Source: Clostridiales bacterium
GTDB taxonomy: Bacteria; Bacillota; Clostridia; Oscillospirales; Acutalibacteraceae
DNA: 14,007 nucleotides
Direction: 5' to 3'
NCBI GenBank assembly: GCA_012522615.1
Contig: JAAYKB010000150.1
Location: 1-14,007, forward strand
Shown here: one piece after another, positions 1-5,871 of the stretch
Layout of the letters: every line of letters starts with the position of its first letter
How positions within the stretch are numbered: position 1 is the first letter of the stretch
Translations under genes and position numbers: made by a program
Notes under the pieces: model-generated
Database searches by the model: none
What the model was told of the DNA's origin: nothing
The model's input: the letters and a program-made list of their open reading frames with translations, nothing else

Positions 1-1020
1 GGCGCTGCTTGTGCTGCATGTCTAACTATCATACTGCTAAGTATTGCGATATTGCCTCAAGCAATGAATATTTGGTCAGGAAAATTAATTGTTGATTCGC
101 AATACTCTAATTTGCCAGATCAAGCAGGAAAGAAGGCTGAGAACAGTAAAGATTCTCCCCCTGCAAACGAGACTCAAAAAAACAATAACGGTGATAATGC
201 CCCCACTACTCATAAAGAGACTCAAAAAACCGATAAAAATGAAACGGCTGTCATACCGCCGTGGAATGAACTCACGATAACAGAAAAATTCCGCGGTATA
301 AATTACAACGGAATTGAATATAGCTCATCATCCAAAGATGAGATTAATGAAAAAGATATTGGAAAACTATTATTAAATACTACTGTCACAGGATATGATA
401 ATAGTCTAAGTGAACCAAAGGAATATAGTATTCGTTGTAGTATATATGCTTTGAATAAAATCTTGCCAGACTGTGCTATTGCAGTTAAGTTTGAAGGACA
501 AGATAAGTATTACCCCTATTTAAATGTTTTTTATGTACCGAAAACATTGGGAAGTTTTATTAATGATCTAAATCTTCGTGAAAATCTTGAATTCAATAAT
601 ATCATTGAATACTCATTTATCCAAAAAAACGAACTGATAACTATGAAATATACTTTGCCGTCAACTGACAATATATGGGATATGTTGTTATCTGATGTTA
701 ATTTAAAGAATGCTGAACTTGAAAATGAGCTTGAATTAAAAGATACTGGACTTGATTTGATGTCTTGTTCCATTAATGTAAAGAAGATTGGGATAAAAAA
801 TATTTCATTAGCTGTAACTGAGAACGGTTATCTAACTTCAAATATTTTCTCTTCCGCAACATTTTATATTGGCAAAGAAAAAGTAGACGCTTTTGTTGAC
901 TATGTAATTAAAAACGGAACCGGCACCGTTATTGCAAGAAGCGATATAAGTAACGACACAGATTCATCGGAAACGATTACAAGTGGTAGCGCACCCAAAA
1001 CAGTCAACGAACTTGGATAG
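1..1020 (+). CDS. Membrane-anchored protein of unknown function, possibly anti-sigma-like (5' end missing)
   Basis: The reading frame is open from the first base of the window to a TAG at 1018-1020, so this is the last 339 residues of a longer gene. A TTG at 52 and an ATG at 64 are in frame, but both lie inside or just after a hydrophobic segment and are unlikely to be real starts. Visible residues 3-20 form one transmembrane helix (ACAACLTIILLSIAIL). A low-complexity linker rich in Asn, Lys, Thr and Asp follows (about 35-80), then an extracellular domain starting PPWNELTITEKF. The layout (short cytoplasmic part lost here, one helix, linker, ectodomain) and the pattern 'IxxKFRGINYNGIEY ... 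AVKFxGQDKYYPYLNVFY' recall uncharacterised proteins that sit beside ECF sigma factors in Ruminococcaceae. That link is from memory and tentative; the neighbour that could confirm it is outside the window. No catalytic motif is visible. Confidence 0.75.
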   Translation, partial: GAACAACLTIILLSIAILPQAMNIWSGKLIVDSQYSNLPDQAGKKAENSKDSPPANETQKNNNGDNAPTTHKETQKTDKNETAVIPPWNELTITEKFRGINYNGIEYSSSSKDEINEKDIGKLLLNTTVTGYDNSLSEPKEYSIRCSIYALNKILPDCAIAVKFEGQDKYYPYLNVFYVPKTLGSFINDLNLRENLEFNNIIEYSFIQKNELITMKYTLPSTDNIWDMLLSDVNLKNAELENELELKDTGLDLMSCSINVKKIGIKNISLAVTENGYLTSNIFSSATFYIGKEKVDAFVDYVIKNGTGTVIARSDISNDTDSSETITSGSAPKTVNELG

Positions 1021-1067
1021 AATAAAGTTTTTATACGCCTACAAATAATTAAATGTTTAGGTAAAAC

Positions 1068-1096
1068 TTGACAAATATATCCCTATATGTTACCAT
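1068..1096 (+). promoter_or_regulatory. Candidate promoter TTGACA-N17-TACCAT
   Basis: A perfect -35 hexamer TTGACA (1068-1073) is followed after 17 nt by TACCAT (1091-1096), which matches four of six -10 consensus bases. It faces the lipoprotein and protease genes and would give a leader of about 145 nt. A long inverted repeat starts right after the -35 and covers the -10, so the promoter is probably controlled by a DNA-binding protein. Confidence 0.55.
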
Positions 1097-1120
1097 ATAT
1101 GTAGCATATAGGGATATATT
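1074..1120. repeat. Perfect 16-bp inverted repeat, candidate operator
   Basis: The left arm AATATATCCCTATATG (1074-1089) and the right arm CATATAGGGATATATT (1105-1120) are exact reverse complements separated by 15 nt. The spacer itself contains the palindrome CATATATG (1094-1101). The arms flank the candidate -10 box, as expected of an operator for a dimeric or tetrameric repressor. No regulator gene is present in the window, so the binding protein is unknown. As RNA it would form a weak A/U-rich hairpin without a U-tract, so a terminator for the upstream gene is less likely. Confidence 0.6.
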
Positions 1121-1170
1121 ACTTTATTTAGTATAAACTAACCTGATTTACTGATTCGACATAGGATATG

Positions 1171-1194
1171 AAAGAGGTGAATCCAATGGGTTAA
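1171..1194 (+). other. Ribosome binding site with a two-codon reading frame (Met-Gly-stop)
   Basis: A good Shine-Dalgarno (AAAGAGGTGA, 1171-1180) sits 5 nt before ATG GGT TAA (1186-1194). It lies in the leader between the promoter at 1068-1096 and the lipoprotein gene. It could be a leader minigene, the remnant of a gene start destroyed by mutation, or chance. No downstream frame continues it. Confidence 0.3.
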
Positions 1195-1247
1195 ATATTT
1201 AGGTTTGTACAGTCTCTTCATTCTATAGGATGTGTAAGGTGAGTAAC

Positions 1248-1760
1248 ATGAAAAAGTGTTTTGTGTTTTTGATGATTTTTGTCCATTCGATATTCTTGTT
1301 TGGATGCTCTTCAGGTACATCCGATATATCTGGAAATCCGGACCCGGAACCGATAAAAGCCGAAGAACAAAATATTCATGAGTTTTTGAATATAGAATTG
1401 GACTTATCCTATGATAGCATCATAGCTAAAACTGAAAAAGATACATATCCTTTAAATGTCGATCAGATTACTTGTACTGTTCAAAACAACAATGTTGGAA
1501 AGGGATTCTATCTTTACGAGATTCCTTTTGTTGAACAGAGAATTGATGGGAAATGGGTTAGGTTGTATTACAATTCAGATCGTCTTGAAGTTGCGCAGTG
1601 GCAATTTTGTGGTATAGAAGGAAATACGACAGAACCAAATTCCTCTCAATATGTTGTAAAGCTTAAAGACATAAATGCAAAGCTAATACCCGGCGAGTAT
1701 CGTTTGGTAGTGTTTACCGCTCAAAAAAAAGTATATGCAACATTTACATTAACTGAGTAA
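1248..1760 (+). CDS. Small lipoprotein with a bacterial Ig-like domain
   Basis: A 170-residue secreted lipoprotein. The start is ATG 1248, because AAGGTGA (1236-1242) lies 5 nt upstream. An in-frame ATG at 1230 would add six residues but precedes that ribosome binding site. The N-terminus is a type II signal peptide: MKK, a hydrophobic stretch, and the lipobox LFGC with the lipidated Cys at residue 20. A short Ser/Pro/Glu linker follows. Residues about 45-170 show the pattern of a beta-sandwich Ig-like domain seen in many Clostridia (ICTVQNNN-type strand, 'xGKWVRLYY', and a closing 'IPGEYRLVVF...YATFTL'), resembling the Pfam Big_14 type. The stop is 13 nt before the protease start, so the two are probably co-transcribed. 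It may hold or present the protease at the envelope, but nothing in the sequence proves this. Confidence 0.8.
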   Translation: MKKCFVFLMIFVHSIFLFGCSSGTSDISGNPDPEPIKAEEQNIHEFLNIELDLSYDSIIAKTEKDTYPLNVDQITCTVQNNNVGKGFYLYEIPFVEQRIDGKWVRLYYNSDRLEVAQWQFCGIEGNTTEPNSSQYVVKLKDINAKLIPGEYRLVVFTAQKKVYATFTLTE

Positions 1761-1773
1761 AGGAGATTTAATA

Positions 1774-2763
1774 ATGAAAAAGTCGTTTAAAAGGATTTCT
1801 TTGTTCTTATTCAGTGCTGTAATCATGACTTCCAGTTTACCTGCAATGACGTTTTCAGCATCTGCATTATCAAATGAAAAAGTATATGCTGGCAATGAGC
1901 AAATATGGGAAACAGTTACATACGATTATGTAACAAAAACGGAGAAAGTTGAACAAGTAGAAAAATCTTCGTTTAAGGCTGACATTCAAAGTAAGCTGCA
2001 GTCAATGGGACTTACTGAAGAAAATATTACACAGGCTTACAATCCCGGCATACCTGAACAATCGGATATCATAATCCCTCAAGCTGTTCATGGAGATGAT
2101 GATAGAGATCCAGTAAATCCAAACAATAGTCCATACTGTAGGATTTTGGCCTTAAAGCTAGGTCAAGATACTAATGGAAATGGTGTAGCCGATACATGGG
2201 GTTACGGGACTGGTTTTTTAGAAGGATATGACGTTATGGCCACTGCTGGTCATTGTTTCTGGGGTGGTTCATCTCGTGGCTGGGTTGAGGAGTGCCGTAT
2301 ATATGTAAGGCAAAATAGCGGTACATATGGAAGCACATTTTATTATCCGCTTAACTGGACTTGCGCCGCAAATTATACTAGCAGTGGAGATACAAACTAT
2401 GATTGGTGTGCAGTAACACTGCAAAACAACTTAGGCTCTGCAAATGGTTGGTTTGGAAAAGGATGGTCAAGCGGAAGCATTAACGGAAAAAGTGTAACAG
2501 TTAGCGGATATCCGGGTGATCATTTGGGATTTCAATATAAGGACAATGGCACTACATCCGGTTCTACAACCTATAAAGTGCTATATGACATTGATACTGC
2601 TGGAGGGCAAAGCGGAAGTCCTGTATACGATTCAAATGGTATTGTATGGGCGATCCACACGTACTCATCCAGTTCCCCCAACAATTGTGGCAACAGAATC
2701 ACTGAATGGTTGTATACAATTTTGCAGAACAAATATCTTGAAGGCGTAAAAAAATGGGGCTGA
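1774..2763 (+). CDS. Secreted trypsin-like/V8-like serine endopeptidase
   Basis: A 329-residue exported protease. The start ATG 1774 is preceded by AAAGGAG overlapping the stop of the lipoprotein gene. A Sec signal peptide is plain (MKKSFKR, hydrophobic core, ASA cleavage motif at 29-31). Residues about 32-115 look like a propeptide, with a repetitive 'TYDYVTKTEKVEQVEK' stretch that may be removed on maturation. The catalytic domain (about 118-329) has the chymotrypsin-fold triad: His160 in MATAGHC, Asp210 in NYDWCAVTL, and Ser280 in GGQSGSPVY. The TAGHC and GGQSGSP wording and the length fit the glutamyl-endopeptidase (V8) branch of family S1, but Glu specificity cannot be read from the sequence. 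Several Cys residues (161, 174, 197, 212, 305) could form disulfides. It shares the AT-rich composition of its upstream neighbours. Confidence 0.88.
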   Translation: MKKSFKRISLFLFSAVIMTSSLPAMTFSASALSNEKVYAGNEQIWETVTYDYVTKTEKVEQVEKSSFKADIQSKLQSMGLTEENITQAYNPGIPEQSDIIIPQAVHGDDDRDPVNPNNSPYCRILALKLGQDTNGNGVADTWGYGTGFLEGYDVMATAGHCFWGGSSRGWVEECRIYVRQNSGTYGSTFYYPLNWTCAANYTSSGDTNYDWCAVTLQNNLGSANGWFGKGWSSGSINGKSVTVSGYPGDHLGFQYKDNGTTSGSTTYKVLYDIDTAGGQSGSPVYDSNGIVWAIHTYSSSSPNNCGNRITEWLYTILQNKYLEGVKKWG

Positions 2764-2830
2764 TTTTGGCAAATATCGTATCGCCTTTTATGAAGTAAAT
2801 TAGGTGGCATGTATCAGAAAGTTAAATGAG

Positions 2831-2872
2831 ACAGCCCGGTGATCAGAAAATATTGATCGCCAGGCTGTTTTT
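2831..2872 (+). terminator. Rho-independent terminator after the protease gene
   Basis: The hairpin arms ACAGCCCGGTGATCA and TTGATCGCCAGGCTGT pair with one C-A mismatch and one wobble. The stem ends in a run of five T (2868-2872). It lies 68 nt after the protease stop and closes the lipoprotein-protease unit. Confidence 0.8.
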
Positions 2873-2942
2873 GCGTGCCATTTTTTAGAATCACATTAAT
2901 ATATAAGTGAGTTTACAACACGCTAAGAATTATAAGGATTCG

Positions 2943-3016
2943 TAGCATCGGCTTTACCGTTTTGGTGCTAAATTACCAGCCAAAAGGAAAAGGACTGCAG
3001 TATGCAATCCTTTTTT
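2943..3016 (+). terminator. Second terminator, preceded by a short structured stretch
   Basis: AAAAGGACTGCA (2988-2999) and TGCAATCCTTTT (3003-3014) form a 12-bp stem with one mismatch and a 3-nt loop, running into six T (3011-3016). Just upstream, TAGCA (2943-2947) and TGCTA (2966-2970) can pair around a small CGG/CCG helix. The pair of hairpins could be a back-up terminator or the 3' end of a short RNA. No convincing promoter for a separate RNA is seen between 2873 and 2940, and no gene is recognised there. Confidence 0.6.
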
Positions 3017-3093
3017 GTTCATTTGTCGCTTATTTGTGTGTCGGACATCATTTGCATTGCAAGCGTTATTAAAAAAATATCGCATTTTTCCTC

Positions 3094-3122
3094 TTGACCG
3101 GACAAGCGTAATATGTTATAGT
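3094..3122 (+). promoter_or_regulatory. Promoter P1 of the rpmG-secE-nusG block
   Basis: TTGACC (3094-3099) and TATAGT (3117-3122) are separated by exactly 17 nt, and each matches five of six consensus bases. It lies downstream of the last terminator and about 195 nt before rpmG. Confidence 0.7.
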
Positions 3123-3182
3123 TGTTATTACCTCAAAAGGGGGTTCTTTTTTTGTGCGCTCATTTTCGGGTTTACAGGGTTA

Positions 3183-3191
3183 TGTTATAAT
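3183..3191 (+). promoter_or_regulatory. Promoter P2 of rpmG (extended -10)
   Basis: TGTTATAAT (3183-3191) is a perfect extended -10 element, with no good -35 at normal distance (TTTACA at 3171 is too close). It would start transcription near 3198 and give a leader of about 118 nt. That leader includes a GC-rich hairpin (GGCCG 3223-3227 with CGGCC 3232-3236, loop TGCG). Tandem promoters are plausible for such a highly expressed operon. Confidence 0.5.
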
Positions 3192-3315
3192 AAGTTGAGC
3201 GCAACCTTAGCCCCGCGAGGGAGGCCGTGCGCGGCCGGTACCAGTTATGGCAGATTTCTAAATACGGTATTGCGTGCCGCACACCATATATTTCCGAACA
3301 TCGGGAGGTGCCGTT

Positions 3316-3465
3316 ATGAGAGTCAAAATTACACTCGCCTGCACAGAGTGCAAGCAACGCAACTACAACACAATGAAAAACAAGAAGAACGACCCTGACA
3401 GACTGGAAATGAACAAGTATTGCAGGTTCTGCCGCAAGCACACTGTTCATCGCGAGACGAAATAA
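3316..3465 (+). CDS. rpmG: 50S ribosomal protein L33
   Basis: A 49-residue, basic zinc-ribbon protein of the large ribosomal subunit. The ATG at 3316 has GGGAGGTG (3303-3310) 5 nt upstream. Two CxxC pairs (Cys9/Cys12 in ACTEC and Cys36/Cys39 in YCRFC) mark the zinc-binding C+ form of L33. The internal NYNTMKNKKNDPDRLE and the final HTVHRETK are typical. It stands upstream of secE and nusG, the usual place for an rpmG copy in Firmicutes. The 83-nt gap to secE contains no tRNA gene, although tRNA-Trp often lies there in relatives. Confidence 0.96.
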   Translation: MRVKITLACTECKQRNYNTMKNKKNDPDRLEMNKYCRFCRKHTVHRETK

Positions 3466-3548
3466 TCCTTTTACACAGGGTCAACGGCAGACCAACAAAT
3501 CCGCATCGCGGGCAAAGGCTCCGATACGGAAAGAGAGGAAGGGTTCAA

Positions 3549-3836
3549 ATGGCTGACGAAAAGATTGAGGCCATCAAAAGCGAAAAGTCCGAATCGGCAA
3601 AACCAGACAAGTCGGGCAAGCCTGCCAAGAATAAAAAGGAACCCCGTTTCCGCCCGGCTGTCATAAAGTTCTTCCGTGACTTCAAGGGCGAATTCAAAAA
3701 GATCAGCTGGCCGACCAGACAGACTGTGTTCCGCAACACCCTCGCGACCCTGGCGATGTGTGCAGTTATAGGTCTGTTTGTCATTTTGTTCGATCTGGGG
3801 CTTACGGGTTTGATTCAGCTGATGATGTCGCTGTAA
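3549..3836 (+). CDS. secE: Preprotein translocase subunit SecE
   Basis: A 95-residue subunit of the SecYEG channel. The chosen start, ATG 3549, follows AGAGAGGAAGGG; the frame stays open further upstream, but those starts overlap rpmG. Residues 1-32 are a charged, Lys/Ser-rich cytoplasmic extension. The conserved amphipathic segment and hinge follow (FRDFKGEFKKISWPTRQTV, about 42-60), and then one transmembrane helix (about 64-92). This single-span size is the norm in Firmicutes. nusG starts 40 nt downstream in the same orientation, the near-universal secE-nusG pair. Confidence 0.95.
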   Translation: MADEKIEAIKSEKSESAKPDKSGKPAKNKKEPRFRPAVIKFFRDFKGEFKKISWPTRQTVFRNTLATLAMCAVIGLFVILFDLGLTGLIQLMMSL

Positions 3837-3876
3837 CCCCATGGCGGTATCGGCTAATCCGCAAGGAGGATTATGA

Positions 3877-4398
3877 ATGTCCGACGAGGCAAAATGGTAT
3901 GTAGTTCATACCTATTCCGGCTATGAAAACAAAGTAGCCACAAATTTGGAAACGATTGTCGAAAACCGCAAGCTGCAGGACTGGATTCACGAAATCCGCG
4001 TGCCTACCGAAACCGTCGTTGAAATCAAGGACAATAAAAAGCGCGAGGTGGAACGTAAAATCTTCCCGGGCTATGTGCTTGTCAAGATGATTATGACAGA
4101 CGAGTCGTGGTATGTGGTACGCAACACGCGCGGCTGTACCGGCTTTGTTGGTCCGAATGGCAGACCGATTCCCCTCACTGACGAGGAGGTTGCGGCGCTC
4201 GGCGTCGAAAAGCGTCAGATCGAAGTAAACTACTCGGTGGGAGACATGGTTCGTATTGTGGATGGACCGCTTGAGAACTTCACCGGCGTTGTGGATGAAA
4301 TTGATCTCGACAAAAACAAAATCCGCGTCACCATCTCAATGTTCGGCCGCGAAACTCCGGTCGAGCTTGAGCTTGACCAGGCGGAGCTTATGGAATAA
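3877..4398 (+). CDS. nusG: Transcription termination/antitermination factor NusG
   Basis: A 173-residue elongation factor that binds the RNA polymerase clamp. The start is ATG 3877, 7 nt after AAGGAGG (3863-3869); an overlapping ATG at 3873 is out of frame and reads only a short peptide. The NGN domain begins AKWYVVHTYSGYENKVATNL (6-24) and includes KIFPGYVLVKM (61-71) and VRNTRGCTGFVG. The KOW domain (about 120-155) reads VGDMVRIVDGPLENFTGVV. Length and motifs fit a single-copy housekeeping NusG, not an RfaH-type paralogue. Confidence 0.97.
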   Translation: MSDEAKWYVVHTYSGYENKVATNLETIVENRKLQDWIHEIRVPTETVVEIKDNKKREVERKIFPGYVLVKMIMTDESWYVVRNTRGCTGFVGPNGRPIPLTDEEVAALGVEKRQIEVNYSVGDMVRIVDGPLENFTGVVDEIDLDKNKIRVTISMFGRETPVELELDQAELME

Positions 4399-4404
4399 CT
4401 TTAT

Positions 4405-4448
4405 ACTGCCGGACAGATGTCCGGTATCCGGGATATTATCCCGGCAGT
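4405..4448 (+). promoter_or_regulatory. Nested, mutually exclusive hairpins between nusG and rplK
   Basis: Two local hairpins stand side by side: CCGGAC-AGAT-GTCCGG (4409-4424), and CCGGGAT-ATT-ATCCCGG (4428-4444). The outer arms ACTGCCGG (4405-4412) and CCGGCAGT (4441-4448) are also exact complements, so a long-range stem can compete with both. The structure directly abuts the L1-like site at 4447. There is no T-run, so it is not a simple terminator; it may be a fold that exposes or hides the L1 site. Confidence 0.55.
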
Positions 4449-4483
4449 GGGAGGAGCGGCAGACTGGCCGTTCCGTAGTCCAC
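4447..4483 (+). promoter_or_regulatory. rplK leader element imitating the 23S rRNA L1-binding site
   Basis: As RNA it folds as GUGG (4447-4450) with CCAC (4480-4483), an asymmetric internal loop (GA on the 5' side, GUAGU on the 3' side), then GGA (4453-4455) with UCC (4472-4474), and a CGGC/GCCG stem closed by AGACUG. The 5' strand GUGGGAGG is the same as that recalled for the L1 stalk of 23S rRNA in E. coli (GGUGGGAGGC opposite a strand ending UACCACC). L1 repression of its operon by binding such a mimic in the rplK leader is established in E. coli. Assignment here is by sequence and fold only. The rplK ribosome binding site is 9 nt downstream. Confidence 0.6.
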
Positions 4484-4509
4484 CACGATTTTTGGAGGTG
4501 CAAATAGAA

Positions 4510-4935
4510 ATGGCTCAAAAGGTAATCGGTTATATCAAATTGCAGATTCCCGCGGGCAAGGCAACCCCGGCGCCCCCTGTTGGTCCGGCGCTCGGTCAGC
4601 ATGGTGTCAACATTATGTCCTTTACCAAGGAATTTAACGAACGCACAAAGAATGACGTCGGCTTCATTATTCCGGTTGTTATAACTGTTTATGCCGACCG
4701 TTCGTTCTCCTTTATCACAAAGACCCCCCCGGCGGCGGTTCTGATTAAAAAGGCGTGCGGAATCGAAAAAGCGTCTGGCGTACCGAACAAGACCAAGGTC
4801 GCCAAGATTACAAAAGAACAGCTTCGTAAAATCGCCGAAACCAAGATGCCCGACCTCAATGCGGCAAGCGTTGAGGCTGCGATGAGCATGATTGCAGGTA
4901 CTGCGAGAAGCATGGGCGTTACCGTTGTCGATTGA
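4510..4935 (+). CDS. rplK: 50S ribosomal protein L11
   Basis: A 141-residue protein of the GTPase-associated centre; it binds helices 43/44 of 23S rRNA and is needed for the stringent response. ATG 4510 follows TTGGAGGTG (4492-4500). An in-frame ATG at 4417 lies in the structured leader and has no ribosome binding site. Conserved motifs are KLQIPAGKATPAPPVGPALGQHGVNIM (about 9-35, Pro-rich hinge), FNERT, and the C-terminal rRNA-binding domain with KTPPAAVLIKKA and a final GTARSMGV. Length equals the family norm. Confidence 0.97.
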   Translation: MAQKVIGYIKLQIPAGKATPAPPVGPALGQHGVNIMSFTKEFNERTKNDVGFIIPVVITVYADRSFSFITKTPPAAVLIKKACGIEKASGVPNKTKVAKITKEQLRKIAETKMPDLNAASVEAAMSMIAGTARSMGVTVVD

Positions 4936-4943
4936 TTTTCGAA

Positions 4944-5025
4944 TTTGACGGAGTAATACCCCGTCAAACCGTAAACTTAAGTTGCCCGGACAAGGACACC
5001 TGATACTTCTTTACAGCTTCAGGTG
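4944..5025 (+). other. Two hairpins in the rplK-rplA intergenic leader
   Basis: TTTGACGG (4944-4951) pairs exactly with CCGTCAAA (4961-4968), and CACCTGA (4997-5003) pairs exactly with TCAGGTG (5019-5025). Neither has a T-run. With the L1-like element that follows, they fill a 177-nt gap that is long for two ribosomal protein genes of one operon. They may be processing or folding elements; no promoter was recognised. Confidence 0.45.
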
Positions 5026-5028
5026 GAC

Positions 5029-5092
5029 GGGTGGGAGGAAAACCGCCGTTTGTTCAGACGGCAAGGATCGCACAGTTCCGATTTTACCACTC
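5029..5092 (+). promoter_or_regulatory. Second L1-binding-site mimic, in the rplA leader
   Basis: The 5' strand GGGUGGGAGGAA (5029-5040) pairs with the 3' strand ending UACCACUC (to 5092). GUGG (5031-5034) pairs with CCAC (5087-5090), and the stem extends two more pairs outward with one wobble. An internal loop follows (GA opposite GAUUUUA), then GGAA (5037-5040) with UUCC (5076-5079). The insert carries a hairpin GCCGU/ACGGC (5045-5062). The core GUGGGAGGA with its GA internal loop is the same as in the element before rplK. The rplA ribosome binding site starts at 5098. This would let L1 repress its own translation directly. Known biology supports L1 autoregulation; a second site per operon is inferred here. 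Confidence 0.6.
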
Positions 5093-5112
5093 AATTAGGG
5101 AGGATAATAACT

Positions 5113-5805
5113 ATGAAACGTGGAAAAAAATATGTCGACAGCGCAAAGCTTGTTGACCGCAATGCTTTATATGATATCAAGGAAGCTCTTGACATAGCTG
5201 TACAGACCGGTAAGGCTAAATTTGACGAAACGGTTGAGGTTCACGTCCGTCTCGGCGTTGACAGCCGTCACGCCGACCAGCAGGTTCGCGGAGCGATTGT
5301 TCTGCCCCACGGAACAGGAAAATCGGTTCGGGTTCTGGTTATCTGCAAGTCCGAAAAGGCGCAGTCCGCTATTGATGCAGGGGCTGATTTTGTCGGTGCG
5401 GAGGATATGGTCGCTAAGATTCAGGGCGGCTGGATGGATTTTGATGTCGTGATTACCAGCCCCGACATGATGGGACTTGTAGGTCGGCTGGGTAAGGTGC
5501 TCGGCCCGCGCGGTCTGATGCCCAACCCCAAAGCCGGTACCGTTACGCCCGATGTTGCAAAGGCGGTCGCCGAAGCAAAGGCCGGTAAGATTGAGTACCG
5601 TCTTGATAAAACCAACATTATTCACTGCCCGATAGGCAAGGTTTCCTTCGGCGCCGAAAAGCTGCAGGAGAACTTTGACACTCTGCTTGGTGCAATTATC
5701 AAGGCGAAACCATCGGCCGCCAAGGGTCAGTATATCCGTTCTTGCGTAGTCGCAACAACCATGGGACCCGGCATCAAGATAAATCCAGCAAAGGTAGGCG
5801 CATAA
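5113..5805 (+). CDS. rplA: 50S ribosomal protein L1
   Basis: A 230-residue, two-domain protein of the L1 stalk, which helps release deacylated tRNA from the E site. In many bacteria it also represses its own operon. ATG 5113 has GGGAGG (5098-5103) 9 nt upstream; an upstream in-frame start at 5023 would run through the structured leader and is rejected. Characteristic stretches are MKRGKKYVDSAKLVDRN, FDETVEVHVRLGVDSRHADQQVRG, the domain II segment with GKVLGPRGLMPNPKAGTVT (about 126-144), and a final TTMGPGIKIN. Length matches the family norm. Confidence 0.97.
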   Translation: MKRGKKYVDSAKLVDRNALYDIKEALDIAVQTGKAKFDETVEVHVRLGVDSRHADQQVRGAIVLPHGTGKSVRVLVICKSEKAQSAIDAGADFVGAEDMVAKIQGGWMDFDVVITSPDMMGLVGRLGKVLGPRGLMPNPKAGTVTPDVAKAVAEAKAGKIEYRLDKTNIIHCPIGKVSFGAEKLQENFDTLLGAIIKAKPSAAKGQYIRSCVVATTMGPGIKINPAKVGA

Positions 5806-5832
5806 AAGCGCAGGTTCATACTTTTTTGATAC

Positions 5833-5865
5833 TTGACAGGGGATCCATCCCTGTGATAGTATAAT
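5833..5865 (+). promoter_or_regulatory. Promoter of rplJ-rplL with a dyad between -35 and -10
   Basis: A perfect TTGACA (5833-5838) and a perfect TATAAT (5860-5865) are 21 nt apart, longer than the standard 17. Alternative -10 boxes at closer spacing are TAGTAT (5857-5862, 18 nt) and GATAGT (5855-5860, 16 nt). The dyad ACAGGG (5836-5841) / CCCTGT (5849-5854) lies between the two perfect hexamers. Transcription would begin near 5872 at the L10 leader. No terminator follows rplA, so rplJ may also be reached by read-through. Confidence 0.6.
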
Positions 5866-5871
5866 GGCTGT

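Noticed and set aside
1074..1120. Terminator for the gene at 1-1020, or an insertion-sequence end
   Set aside because: The stem is A/U-rich without a T-run, and no transposase or matching second end is present.
3015..3398. + strand reading frame of 127 codons before rpmG
   Set aside because: It runs through the promoters and leader and overlaps rpmG in another frame; the hydrophobic start is a by-product of T-rich DNA.
3466..3548. tRNA-Trp gene, often found between rpmG and secE in Firmicutes
   Set aside because: No acceptor stem, CCA anticodon loop or T-loop (GGTTCAAATCC) could be assembled.
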